A DNA stretch of 64,000 nt from Rosettibacter primus (GTDB lineage: Bacteria > Bacteroidota > Ignavibacteria > Ignavibacteriales > Melioribacteraceae), in assembly GCF_036860675.1 (NCBI RefSeq), contig NZ_JAYKGK010000003.1:62001-126000 (forward strand), read 5' to 3'. The position numbers were made by a program, and so were the translations under genes. This document shows, piece after piece, positions 47,230-55,826 of this stretch (positions within the stretch are counted from its first letter, which is position 1; every line of letters begins with the position of its first letter). The notes beneath the pieces are model-generated. The model had not been told where the DNA came from. It worked only from the letters and a program-made list of their open reading frames with translations, and did no database searches.

Positions 47230-47856
47230 TTATTTATTTTTATCTTTTTCTTCTTCGATAAATTTTGAAATCCATTCCGGCATAATTGGTTCTAACTTTG
47301 GTACCCTTGCATATGGAGTAGAAGAAAGACTGTGAATTTTTCCGTGCGGAGTTTCTCGATGACAATCCCAACAGTATTTTTCTGTTTGATCTGCTACGCT
47401 TCGGTTATTTATTGCTCTTAAACTGATTGGGTGAATTTGATTTGTATGGCATCTAATACAATTTTCTTGAACTGCTCTTTTGCCAGCTTCTTTAATTTGA
47501 ATTACTTGTGGTTCTAATCTTAATGTAAAAATTGTTGCGTGTCTTAAACCATCATTGGCTTTAAACCAATATTTTCTAAGAATATTATCCTGTGGAACAT
47601 GACAATCATTGCATGTTGTTACCTTACCATGACTTCCCCGCTCCCATGTAGCATATTCTGGAACCATAATATGACAATTTACACAAACTTTTGGATCATC
47701 AGATATGTATGAAATAGCATTGGAGATATAAATAACATGAAGACCCAGACCAAATAATATCCCAAGCAAAATAATTACAGTAAACTGCCATTTCTCTGGT
47801 GGAGTTAGAATATGAATTAATTTTCTTATTAAACCAAATTTATTTTGATTTTTCAT
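47230..47856 (-). CDS. nrfH: NrfH-type membrane tetraheme cytochrome c (NapC/NirT family)
   Basis: The quinol-oxidising partner of NrfA. One N-terminal membrane anchor (FTVIILLGILFGLGLHVIYI) precedes four CxxCH sites: CVNCH, CNDCH, CIRCH and CWDCH. SHGKVTTCNDCH is a typical NapC-family block. The frame continues upstream to 47895, but AGGTG lies five bases before the ATG at 47856, which I use. Overlaps the upstream polyferredoxin gene by 17 bases. Confidence 0.95.
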   Translation of the reverse strand: MKNQNKFGLIRKLIHILTPPEKWQFTVIILLGILFGLGLHVIYISNAISYISDDPKVCVNCHIMVPEYATWERGSHGKVTTCNDCHVPQDNILRKYWFKANDGLRHATIFTLRLEPQVIQIKEAGKRAVQENCIRCHTNQIHPISLRAINNRSVADQTEKYCWDCHRETPHGKIHSLSSTPYARVPKLEPIMPEWISKFIEEEKDKNK

Positions 47857-48952
47857 ATAACACCTTAGATTCTGATGTTCTGTTAAGTTCTTCAATATCT
47901 TTTATGCTCGTCGGGTGACCCAATTTATCAATATTTTTGTGGAGTATTAAATATTCGTTCTTTGAAATTTTATTTTGCCATTGCCCAGCCAGTATTCCAA
48001 TTCCAGTAATTACAATATAAGTAATTACAATAGTTAGTGCTACAAATATTTTTGATAATTTTTTTTCAAAAATTTTGGTTTTAACTTCGAGGGTATCTGC
48101 TACAGGACAGGCATCTACACAATTAAAGCACATGGAGCATTCATCCGAACGAACTGTTATTACTTTATCAACTTTAATAAATGATGGACACGCCTTTGCA
48201 CATAACCCACAATCGATACAGCTTTTTGTTTCTCTTTTAATTTTAATAGGACTTAATAAGCCTATCAATCCGAGCAAAGCACCATATGGACATAAATATC
48301 TGCACCAAAAATTTCTTATAAAAATTGATAACACAAAAAGAATTAAAATTACAGTGAGGGAAAACCGACTAACCTTAGCAAAGAAATAATACATTTTTAT
48401 ATCTGCCACTAAATTGTATGGGCTGTCTAAAAATGCACGCAAAGCTGTAACTGTCATCGAAAAGAAAATAGCATAAATAAAAAATCCAAGTAAAAGGTAT
48501 TTTAATGAACGAAGCGGAAAATCAATAATATTAGGAAGTTTTACTCTTTTTTTGAATAATTTTTTCCAGAATCTTTCTCCAAAGTCGCCGATCATTTCGG
48601 ATAAAAATCCAATTGGGCACAACCAGCTGCAAAATGATTTCCCAGCAATAAATGATACAATAACAATTGCAATGAAAATAAAAAATCCAGCAGGATGAGC
48701 ATAATGAATTTCTCCTGTAAGAAGAAAATAGTAAACACTCATTAATGAAGAAATTGGTAAAAATCCTTCTACACCAGGTGGACGATATGCAATTGAATTT
48801 ACATTATCGGCTTCGAGTGATTTAACAAATATTGTAAACTCTATTCCAATCCATACACACAATAAAGCAAATAAGGATTGGATTAGGAATCTATATTTTT
48901 GAATTGGCTTTTCGGTGTTCTTAATTATTTTCATATTAATCTTTAATAGCAA
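47840..48952 (-). CDS. NapH/NosR-C-like membrane polyferredoxin
   Basis: A 370-residue protein with about six transmembrane helices. Two CxxxCP motifs sit at membrane edges (FCSWLCPIGFL and FWCRYLCPYGAL), and two [4Fe-4S] ferredoxin clusters lie near residues 235-275 (CIDCGLCAKACP and CSMCFNCVDACP). These are the features of NapH and of the C-terminal half of NosR, which pass electrons between quinol and periplasmic reductases. The FMN domain of NosR is absent. As first gene before nrfH and nrfA it probably feeds this pathway, or could serve NosZ next door. Confidence 0.85.
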   Translation of the reverse strand: MLLKINMKIIKNTEKPIQKYRFLIQSLFALLCVWIGIEFTIFVKSLEADNVNSIAYRPPGVEGFLPISSLMSVYYFLLTGEIHYAHPAGFFIFIAIVIVSFIAGKSFCSWLCPIGFLSEMIGDFGERFWKKLFKKRVKLPNIIDFPLRSLKYLLLGFFIYAIFFSMTVTALRAFLDSPYNLVADIKMYYFFAKVSRFSLTVILILFVLSIFIRNFWCRYLCPYGALLGLIGLLSPIKIKRETKSCIDCGLCAKACPSFIKVDKVITVRSDECSMCFNCVDACPVADTLEVKTKIFEKKLSKIFVALTIVITYIVITGIGILAGQWQNKISKNEYLILHKNIDKLGHPTSIKDIEELNRTSESKVLYEKSK

Positions 48953-48958
48953 TTTATA

Positions 48959-48978
48959 AACAGATTAAAATATCTGTT
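48959..48978. promoter_or_regulatory. operator-like palindrome before the nrf operon
   Basis: AACAGAT-N6-ATCTGTT is a perfect 7+7 inverted repeat that begins seven bases upstream of the polyferredoxin start codon. The 6-base spacing resembles CRP/FNR-family sites, but the half-site is not a known one. The location between the divergent nrf operon and the Rrf2 gene fits a regulatory site; bound protein at this place would block initiation or translation. An mRNA hairpin is the alternative. Confidence 0.35.
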
Positions 48979-49106
48979 ATTAAAATATATTCAATTTTTT
49001 AATTAGTCAAATTTTTTGTTGCAAGTAATGAAAGTTCAAAAATAATAGTTTATCAAAATAAATAAAATAATACTTGACATCTTATAAAAATATAATTAAG
49101 TTATTA

Positions 49107-49122
49107 CAGAATAAAAATTCTG
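49107..49122. promoter_or_regulatory. possible autoregulatory palindrome before the Rrf2 gene
   Basis: CAGAAT-AAAA-ATTCTG is a perfect 6+6 inverted repeat just before the Rrf2 start codon at 49129. A TTGACA at 49074-49079 lies upstream, but the bases 17 further on (TAAGTT) are a poor -10. Rrf2 regulators commonly repress their own promoter, so an operator here is plausible but unproven. Confidence 0.25.
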
Positions 49123-49128
49123 ATATTA

Positions 49129-49530
49129 ATGTTTCTCAACAGTAAAATAAAACATGGTGTGAAAGCACTGCTATACTTCTCTAAATTAAATAGTAACGAA
49201 ATTATATCGGCAGCTAAAATTGCAGCAGAATTAAGTGTGCCAAAAGAGTTTATTTCAAAAATAATGCAGTCATTAGTTTATCATGGAATTCTTAAATCAA
49301 AAAAAGGCAAAGGTGGAGGTTTTTATTTGGCTGTTTCACCAGACAAAATAAAATATGAAGATGTTTTTAGAATATTAGGTTATAATGAAAATTATAATTC
49401 ATGTTTGTTTGATATGGTTCAATTCTGTGAAAATAAAGGCTGTCCTTTTTGTGATAGCTGGAAAGAATTCACTGATAGATTTAATAATATTCTAAGAAAC
49501 TATTCTCTCACCGGAAATTTGATGAAATAA
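49129..49530 (+). CDS. Rrf2-family transcriptional regulator (NsrR/IscR-like)
   Basis: A 133-residue winged-helix protein with the Rrf2 recognition segment SVPKEFISKIMQSLVYHGI and wing KSKKGKGGGFYLA. Four Cys are clustered in the C-terminal half (CLFDMVQFC and KGCPFC), suitable for an Fe-S cluster. NsrR-type members sense nitric oxide through such a cluster. It lies between the divergent nrf operon and the downstream ric-nos genes, so NO or redox control of both is likely. Close paralogue of the regulator at 59023. Confidence 0.88.
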   Translation: MFLNSKIKHGVKALLYFSKLNSNEIISAAKIAAELSVPKEFISKIMQSLVYHGILKSKKGKGGGFYLAVSPDKIKYEDVFRILGYNENYNSCLFDMVQFCENKGCPFCDSWKEFTDRFNNILRNYSLTGNLMK

Positions 49531-49579
49531 TTTTTTTATAAATAAATCAGACTATAAATACTTAATAAAAGGAGGCAAT

Positions 49580-50332
49580 ATGAATTCTGTCAATATAAAC
49601 CAACCACAGGAACTAATTAATTTGCAGCTGAAAGAGCTAGTATCATTGAATATTAAAACAGCAGAAATTTTTGAAAAATATAATATTGATTTTTGCTGCA
49701 ATGGAAAACTCACGCTACAAGAAGTTTTAACAGAGAAGAATATTGAACCGGATGAAATTCTTAATGAGCTTATCAATACTTTTGATCAAGAAGTTCTACC
49801 GAATGAAAATTTTATTGAATGGAATCTAATTGATTTAATAAATCATATTGTTAATGTTCACCATTCATACGTCCGAAATTCAATTCCAAAGATAAAAATG
49901 CATCTTGAAAAAGTTATATCAAAGCATGGTCAAAAATATTTTTATTTATCTGAGGTTAAATCATTATTTGAACAGTTATCACTTGAACTTGAGAATCATA
50001 TGATAAAAGAAGAAAAAATACTTTTTCCGCTTATCAAATATTTGGTTGATACAGAAAAATTTAATGAAAGACCAAAAACGCAGGGTTACGGTTCAATTAA
50101 AAATCCAATAAGACAAATGGAATTAGAACACGATAATGCTGGAAATATTATACATACTATTCGTAAGATAACTAATAATTATAGTTTGCCTGAAGACGCC
50201 TGCACAACATTTTCCTTAACTTATGATGAATTGAATGATTTTGAAAAAGATATACACAAACACATTCATCTCGAAAATAATATTCTTTTTCCAAAAGCAA
50301 TTGAATTAGAAGACAAATTACTCAATCAATAA
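49580..50332 (+). CDS. ric: iron-sulfur cluster repair di-iron protein (RIC/YtfE/ScdA)
   Basis: Residues about 10-65 form the ScdA-N domain with the Cys pair in YNIDFCCNGKLTLQEVL. The rest is a hemerythrin-like four-helix bundle whose His/Glu ligands are in HHSYVRN, ENHMIKEEKILFP, ELEHDNAG and IHLENNILFP. The protein repairs Fe-S clusters damaged by NO or peroxide. AAAGGAGG lies just before the ATG. It follows the Rrf2 gene by 49 bases, a pairing seen widely in nitrosative-stress loci. Confidence 0.93.
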   Translation: MNSVNINQPQELINLQLKELVSLNIKTAEIFEKYNIDFCCNGKLTLQEVLTEKNIEPDEILNELINTFDQEVLPNENFIEWNLIDLINHIVNVHHSYVRNSIPKIKMHLEKVISKHGQKYFYLSEVKSLFEQLSLELENHMIKEEKILFPLIKYLVDTEKFNERPKTQGYGSIKNPIRQMELEHDNAGNIIHTIRKITNNYSLPEDACTTFSLTYDELNDFEKDIHKHIHLENNILFPKAIELEDKLLNQ

Positions 50333-50343
50333 TAGGAGATAAA

Positions 50344-50808
50344 ATGAAAAAACAAATCATTGCATTTTTATTAATCACATTATTTACTTTAGCTTGCGGA
50401 GGAGGAGAATCAAATTCAAATGATCCTGAAAAAGAAAGACTTGCAATTAAAGCTGGTTTAACTGTTTTCGAATATGAAAATGGTATAGGACCCATTAAAG
50501 AAAAATTAAATATTCCTCCATCAATTGATCAAATTATGGCAGAAAGCGGCAAAAAAATTTTTGAAGAAAAATGCATCCAATGCCATAAGCTTGACGAAAG
50601 ATATACCGGTCCCGCACTTCGTGATGTTACAAAAAGAAGAACTCCAGAATATATTATGAATATGATTCTTAATCCTCAGGAGATGACACAAAAACATCCT
50701 GAGGCTAAAAAATTATTGGGTCAGTTTGCAACACAAATGACATTTCAAAATGTAACAAAAGATGATGCAAGAAAAATCTTAGAATATTTACGCTCCGAAG
50801 CTAAATAA
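50344..50808 (+). CDS. monoheme cytochrome c lipoprotein, probable electron donor to NosZ
   Basis: A lipoprotein signal ends TLACGGG (Cys near residue 18). The mature protein has one heme site CIQCH (about residue 79) in a class I cytochrome c fold, with the Pro-rich GPALRDV turn and a candidate axial Met in QMTFQNV. The C-terminal helix is DDARKILEYLRS. It lies 13 bases before nosZ with a good ribosome site, so an electron-delivery role to N2O reductase is the natural inference. Confidence 0.88.
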   Translation: MKKQIIAFLLITLFTLACGGGESNSNDPEKERLAIKAGLTVFEYENGIGPIKEKLNIPPSIDQIMAESGKKIFEEKCIQCHKLDERYTGPALRDVTKRRTPEYIMNMILNPQEMTQKHPEAKKLLGQFATQMTFQNVTKDDARKILEYLRSEAK

Positions 50809-50821
50809 AAGGAGGTACAAA

Positions 50822-52765
50822 GTGAAAACACGTAAAATCATTTATTTATTAATTCCATCAATCATCTTGATTGCTTTTCTTTATAATTGTTCGCAGTCGA
50901 AGGAATCCGCTAATTTCTCCGACGCAGCATCAAAAGTTTATGTAGCTCCTGGTAAATATGATGAATTTTATGCATTTATGTCCGGTGGCTTTAATGGTAA
51001 TATTTCTGTTTATGGATTACCATCAGGACGTTTGTTCAAAATAATTAATGTATTTTCACAAAACCCTGAAACTGGTTATGGTTATTCTGAAGAAACAAAA
51101 GCAATGTTAATTACTTCTTATGGTTTTGTTCCATGGGATGACGCACATCACCCCGAGTTATCTCAAACTAATGGTGTGCCTGATGGACGCTGGATATTTA
51201 TTAATGCTAACAACACTCCTAGAGTTGCAAGAATTGACTTGAGAACTTTTGAAACATCAGAAATTATTGAAATACCAAATTCTGCTGGAAATCATGGTTC
51301 TCCCTTCATTACAGAGAATACTGAATATGTAGTTGCTTCAACTCGATTTAGTATCCCAGTTCCAAATCGTGATGTAGAGATTTCTTCTTATAAAGAAAAT
51401 TTTAAGGGTACTCTTTCATTTATTAAAGTTGATCAAAATTCCGGTAAAATGAATTTAGCATTTCAAATACTAGTTCCGGGCTTTGATTATGATTTGGCTC
51501 ATGCTGGCAAAGGCCCTTCACACGGATGGGCATTTTTTACTTCATACAATAGTGAACAGGCTAATACTTTGCTCGAGATTAATGCTTCTAAAAATGATAA
51601 GGATTTTATTGCAGCTGTAAATTGGAAGGAAGCAGAAAAATATGTTGCTTCGGGTAAAGCAAGAATGATTGATGCAGAATATTATCATAATTATTTCGAT
51701 GAAGAAAAACAACATGCATTTTCAGAAAAAAATTCTAAAGTGCTAATACTTAATCCAAAAGAATGCCCCGGTATAATTTATTACTTGCCCACTCCCAAAT
51801 CTCCGCACGGTGTCGATGTAGACCCAAGCGGTGAATATATTGTGGCTGGCGGAAAACTTGCAACTGTTATTCCAGTCCATTCATTTTCAAAAATGCTGAA
51901 GGCAATCGAGAATAAAGATTTCATTGGTGAAATTGATGGCATACCAATTTTAAGATACGAATCTGTAATCGCAGGCGAAGTTGAAAATCCGGGTTTAGGC
52001 CCGCTACATACTGAATTTGATGGAAAGGGATATGCTTATACTTCTGCATTTATTTCTTCTGAAATAGTAAAATGGAAATTAGGAACATGGGAAGTAGTTG
52101 ATAGAATTCCAACTTACTATTCAATTGGACATTTAATGATTCCCGGCGGCGATAGCAAAAAACCTTGGGGTAAATATGTTGTGGCATTAAATAAAATTAC
52201 CAAAGACAGATATTTACCAACCGGACCAGAACTATGTCAATCAGCACAATTGATTGATATTTCAGGTGACAAAATGAAATTACTTCTTGATTTCCCTACT
52301 GTCGGCGAACCGCATTATGCTCAAGCTATTCCAGCTGAAATTCTTATGAAAAACAACAAGAAATTTTATGAACTCGAAAAGAACAATAATCCATACAAAA
52401 CAAAGAGTGAAAAAGAAACTAAAGTTGTGCGCAATGGAAACGAAGTACATGTTTATATGACAGCATCAAGAACACATTTTAAGCCTGATAATATTGAAGG
52501 CATTAAAGTTGGCGATAAAGTATATTTTCATGTTACAAATCTTGAACAAGACTGGGACATTCCGCATGGATTTACAGTGAAAGGATTAAATAATTCAGAG
52601 TTGCTGATTATGCCTGGACAAACAAAATCAATATTGTGGATACCACAAAAGCCTGGTATTTATCCATTTTATTGTACAGATTTCTGCTCCGCTCTTCATC
52701 AGGAAATGCAAGGCTATGTTAGAGTTTCTCCTGCGAACAGTAATGTAAAAATTAGTTATAATTAA
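50822..52765 (+). CDS. nosZ: nitrous-oxide reductase, clade II type
   Basis: NosZ reduces N2O to N2 outside the inner membrane. The N-terminal propeller has DDAHHPELSQTNGVPDGRW and AGNHGSP near the CuZ ligands. The C-terminal cupredoxin has the CuA motif CTDFCSALHQEM (about residue 618). The signal is not Tat-type: there is no twin Arg, and the helix ends AFLYNCSQS, so it is Sec-dependent, as in clade II enzymes, with a possible lipidated Cys23. Translation starts at GTG 50822, six bases after AGGAGG. Accessory genes for copper delivery follow. Confidence 0.97.
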   Translation: MKTRKIIYLLIPSIILIAFLYNCSQSKESANFSDAASKVYVAPGKYDEFYAFMSGGFNGNISVYGLPSGRLFKIINVFSQNPETGYGYSEETKAMLITSYGFVPWDDAHHPELSQTNGVPDGRWIFINANNTPRVARIDLRTFETSEIIEIPNSAGNHGSPFITENTEYVVASTRFSIPVPNRDVEISSYKENFKGTLSFIKVDQNSGKMNLAFQILVPGFDYDLAHAGKGPSHGWAFFTSYNSEQANTLLEINASKNDKDFIAAVNWKEAEKYVASGKARMIDAEYYHNYFDEEKQHAFSEKNSKVLILNPKECPGIIYYLPTPKSPHGVDVDPSGEYIVAGGKLATVIPVHSFSKMLKAIENKDFIGEIDGIPILRYESVIAGEVENPGLGPLHTEFDGKGYAYTSAFISSEIVKWKLGTWEVVDRIPTYYSIGHLMIPGGDSKKPWGKYVVALNKITKDRYLPTGPELCQSAQLIDISGDKMKLLLDFPTVGEPHYAQAIPAEILMKNNKKFYELEKNNNPYKTKSEKETKVVRNGNEVHVYMTASRTHFKPDNIEGIKVGDKVYFHVTNLEQDWDIPHGFTVKGLNNSELLIMPGQTKSILWIPQKPGIYPFYCTDFCSALHQEMQGYVRVSPANSNVKISYN

Positions 52766-52771
52766 AAAATT

Positions 52772-52814
52772 GACCGCGGATTATTTTATTAATGTTGAAA
52801 ATTAATCCGCGGTC
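52772..52814 (+). promoter_or_regulatory. strong intercistronic hairpin after nosZ
   Basis: GACCGCGGATTA (52772-52783) and TAATCCGCGGTC (52803-52814) form a perfect, unusually GC-rich 12-base stem with a 19-base loop. No T-run follows, so it is not a standard terminator. Just downstream the next gene has its ribosome site TGAGGA. It probably stabilises the 3' end of the nosZ message or lowers read-through into the accessory genes. Confidence 0.6.
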
Positions 52815-52831
52815 TAAATTCTGAGGAAAAA

Positions 52832-53422
52832 ATGTTAACAAATAAATCAAGAATTTTAATGTTAATCTCGGTTGTGTTAATTGCAATGGCTTATTTTTTC
52901 CCAATTTGGAAAATCGATTTAAACGCTCCTCAATATCCAGAAGGAATTGGGTTAAGAATATGGATAGATAAAATTACCGGTGTAAATGAATATGATCTTG
53001 ATAATATTAATAAATTAAACCACTACATCGGGATGAAATTAATTGAACCAGATTCAATTCCAGAACTGAAAATTATGCCTTACATAATTTTGTTCTTTAT
53101 TTTATTTGGAATTATTACTTCTATTGTTAATAAAAAATTTTTAGTAATAACCTGGTCGGCTTTTTTGTTAATAACACTTTTTATTGGATTATATGATTTC
53201 TACTTATGGGAATATGATTATGGTCATAATCTAAATCCAAATGCACCAATAAAAGTACCTGGGATGTCATATCAACCGCCGCTAATCGGGACTAAACAAT
53301 TATTAAATATGCAAACTACTTCTTCTCCAGATATTGGAAGTTACTTAATTGGAACATCTGTTTTATTTAGTGCCTCTATCTTAGTATTAGATAAAAAGAG
53401 GAATAAAAGTGATGTTAAATAA
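52832..53422 (+). CDS. NosB-like membrane protein of clade II nos clusters
   Basis: A 196-residue protein with four predicted membrane helices (about 8-26, 88-106, 110-132 and 173-190). Between the first and second lies an extracytoplasmic part containing GVNEYDLDNINKLNHYIGM, and between the third and fourth a conserved-looking segment NPNAPIKVPGMSYQPPLIG. Position directly after nosZ and before nosL, and the topology, match the membrane protein called NosB that is restricted to clade II clusters. Its role is unknown. The Met/His-bearing loops could handle copper (inference). Confidence 0.7.
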   Translation: MLTNKSRILMLISVVLIAMAYFFPIWKIDLNAPQYPEGIGLRIWIDKITGVNEYDLDNINKLNHYIGMKLIEPDSIPELKIMPYIILFFILFGIITSIVNKKFLVITWSAFLLITLFIGLYDFYLWEYDYGHNLNPNAPIKVPGMSYQPPLIGTKQLLNMQTTSSPDIGSYLIGTSVLFSASILVLDKKRNKSDVK

Positions 53423-53855
53423 ATTTTTCTTTGTAATTGTTTTTCTATTGCTATTTATGTCCTGTGAAAAAAATCCCCAGCCGATTAATTATTACAACGA
53501 AGATTGTGCAAATTGCCAGATGACAATCTCGGATAATAAATATGGAACAGAGTTAATTACTCAAAAAGGTAAAACCTATAAATTTGATTCTATCGAATGC
53601 TTAATATCATACATGAACAATTTTAATAAAGAAGAAATCCATTCATTATGGGTTACAGATTTTAGCAAACCAGGTAATTTAATCAATGCCGAAAAAGCCT
53701 TTTATCTTAAATCTGATAAATTACAAAGTCCAATGGGATTAAATGTAAGTGCATTTGAAAATATGAACGAACTAAACGAAGTAAAACAAAAACACGATGG
53801 AATAATTTTAAAATGGAATGAATTATTAAAATTTGCTAAACATGAAATGCATTAA
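53412..53855 (+). CDS. nosL: NosL copper chaperone lipoprotein
   Basis: A lipoprotein signal ends LLFMSCEKN. The mature start has CANCQMTISDNKYGTELIT, the NosL motif whose Cys and Met residues bind Cu(I) for delivery to NosZ. FDSIECLISYM is a second family block. An in-frame GTG at 53409 directly precedes the ATG at 53412. Overlaps the preceding membrane protein gene by about 11 bases, so the genes are translationally coupled. Confidence 0.92.
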   Translation: MLNKFFFVIVFLLLFMSCEKNPQPINYYNEDCANCQMTISDNKYGTELITQKGKTYKFDSIECLISYMNNFNKEEIHSLWVTDFSKPGNLINAEKAFYLKSDKLQSPMGLNVSAFENMNELNEVKQKHDGIILKWNELLKFAKHEMH

Positions 53856-55110
53856 TGAAATATCGAAAAATATTATTAATTACATTTTTATTTTCACAGC
53901 AATATTATTTTTTAATTTAATTGATACCGAGGGGAAAACAATTATAGTTGATAAAATTTCTTTATATAAAACTATTAAATCCGCATTAAATGCATCTAAA
54001 AATTTCGATACAATTATAATAAAACAAAACAATTATTCAGAAGGGACATTAATAATTGATAAACAACTTACTTTAATCGGTGATAATTTTCCTGTTCTGA
54101 ACGGAGAAGGTAAAAATCAAATTATAATAGTAAAATCATCAAATGTAAAAATAACGGGTTTTATATTTAAGAATGCCGGTGTAAGTTTTCTATCAGATAA
54201 TTCAGCAATAAAAATTGATAGCGTTTCCAACTGCATAATTGAGAATAATAAATTCATAAACAATTTTTTTGCTGTATATCTGTCCAAATCCAGCCGTTGT
54301 AAAATTATAAACAATCAAATTAAGTCAAACAGCACAAAACAAACTTTATCAGGCAATGGAATTCACTTGTGGAATTGCAGAGATATATTAATTCAAGGTA
54401 ACAGAATTGAAGGACATCGTGATGGAATTTATTTGGAATTTGTAAAGCACAGCCAGATAATAAAAAACATTAGCAAAAATAATTTACGATATGGACTACA
54501 TTTTATGTTTTCAGACAGTTGTTTTTATAAAGAAAATTATTTTGAAAGAAACAAATCAGGTGTAGCTGTAATGTTTACAAAAAATGTATTAATGGAAAAT
54601 AACATATTTATGAACAATTGGGGAAGCGCATCTTATGGAATTTTGCTGAAAGAAATTTATGACAGTATAATTTTGAATAATACATTTAAAAAAAATTCGT
54701 GTGGAATTTATTTTGAAGCTTGCAATCGCATAGCAGTTCAAAAAAATAATTTTATTGAAAATGGCTGGGCAATTAAGTTAATGGCAAACTCAATGGATAA
54801 TATTTTCAAGAATAATAATTTCATTGAAAATACTTTTGATATTTCTACAAACAGCACACATAATTATAATTCTTTCAAAAATAATTTCTGGTCTAAATAT
54901 GACGGTTATGATTTGAATAAAGATAATATTGGTGATGTGCCCTACAGACCAGTTAAGTTATTTTCATTTATCGTTGTCAGTAATCCCCCGGCTTTAATTT
55001 TATTACGAAGTTTTTTTATTGATATACTCGATTTTGCAGAAAAAATAATTCCAACTATTACACCTTCAGACTTAATTGATTCAGAACCACTAATGAAAAA
55101 AATATTATGA
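53842..55110 (+). CDS. nosD: NosD periplasmic copper-processing protein
   Basis: A secreted parallel beta-helix protein of about 422 residues with many N-x-I-x-x-N-x-F/I-type rungs (for example NSFKNNFWSKYDGYDLNKD). The closing motif NFWSKYDGYDLNKDNIGD is typical of NosD/CASH domains. The tail FFIDILDFAEKIIPTITPSDLID is also conserved. With NosF and NosY it supports assembly of the CuZ centre. The frame opens at a TTG 9 bases upstream; the ATG at 53842 is used. Overlaps nosL and, by 4 bases, nosF. Confidence 0.92.
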   Translation: MKCINEISKNIINYIFIFTAILFFNLIDTEGKTIIVDKISLYKTIKSALNASKNFDTIIIKQNNYSEGTLIIDKQLTLIGDNFPVLNGEGKNQIIIVKSSNVKITGFIFKNAGVSFLSDNSAIKIDSVSNCIIENNKFINNFFAVYLSKSSRCKIINNQIKSNSTKQTLSGNGIHLWNCRDILIQGNRIEGHRDGIYLEFVKHSQIIKNISKNNLRYGLHFMFSDSCFYKENYFERNKSGVAVMFTKNVLMENNIFMNNWGSASYGILLKEIYDSIILNNTFKKNSCGIYFEACNRIAVQKNNFIENGWAIKLMANSMDNIFKNNNFIENTFDISTNSTHNYNSFKNNFWSKYDGYDLNKDNIGDVPYRPVKLFSFIVVSNPPALILLRSFFIDILDFAEKIIPTITPSDLIDSEPLMKKIL

Positions 55111-55826
55111 TAAGAATTAAAGATTTGCATAAAAACTATGGTTCTGTTGATGCACTTCAAAATGTTTCGCTCGAAATTGAAAAAGGAAGTATCACATATT
55201 TAATTGGACCAAATGCATCGGGAAAAACAACACTAATTAAACTTATACTTGGACTTATAAAACCAACGAAAGGAGAAATTATTGTAAATGGAATTACACT
55301 AAATGGAGATTATAAATACAGAGAAATAATTGGCTACATGCCTCAAGTAGCAAATTTTCCGGATAATCTTATTGTAAAAGAAATTTTTAATATGCTGAAA
55401 GAATTACGAAATAATAATTCCGATTTAGATGAAGAATTAATTGAGAAATTTGGATTGGAAAAAGAATTTGATAAACAAATAAAAAATCTTTCTGGCGGCA
55501 CGCGGCAAAAGCTAAATGCCTCGATTGCTTTTATGTTTAATCCCGAAATATTGATTCTTGATGAACCAACAGCTGGACTTGACCCATTGAGCTGCAGCAT
55601 ATTAAAAGAAAAAATTAAAAGAGAGAACCAAAACGGAAAAACTATAATTTTTACATCTCATATTTTAAGCGAACTTGAAGAACTTGCAACTAACTTTGTT
55701 TTTCTTCTTGATGGTAAAATTGTGTTTTCAAAAAAGAAGGAAGAAATGCAGAAATCAAATATAGAAGATGTGATTATTACTTTTATGAAAGGAATTAATG
55801 GTGAACACATTAATCAAAATAATTAA
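55107..55826 (+). CDS. nosF: NosF ABC transporter ATPase
   Basis: A 239-residue ABC ATPase with Walker A GPNASGKTT, Q-loop in GYMPQVANFPDNL, signature LSGGTRQKL and Walker B ILILDEPTAGLDP. The Ala in GPNASGKT and the GTRQKL signature are typical of NosF. It energises NosY for export of a sulfur-containing or other factor needed for CuZ assembly. ATGA overlap with nosD and 29-base overlap with nosY. Confidence 0.93.
   Translation: MIRIKDLHKNYGSVDALQNVSLEIEKGSITYLIGPNASGKTTLIKLILGLIKPTKGEIIVNGITLNGDYKYREIIGYMPQVANFPDNLIVKEIFNMLKELRNNNSDLDEELIEKFGLEKEFDKQIKNLSGGTRQKLNASIAFMFNPEILILDEPTAGLDPLSCSILKEKIKRENQNGKTIIFTSHILSELEELATNFVFLLDGKIVFSKKKEEMQKSNIEDVIITFMKGINGEHINQNN

Noticed and set aside
47840..48952. 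NosR for the polyferredoxin before nrfH
   Set aside because: It lacks the periplasmic FMN-binding domain and length of NosR; only the NapH-like membrane and ferredoxin part is present, and it is co-oriented with nrf rather than nos.
49074..49102. Sigma-70 promoter for the Rrf2 gene
   Set aside because: TTGACA is good but no acceptable -10 lies 16-18 bases downstream; the nearby TATAAT is only 11 bases away.
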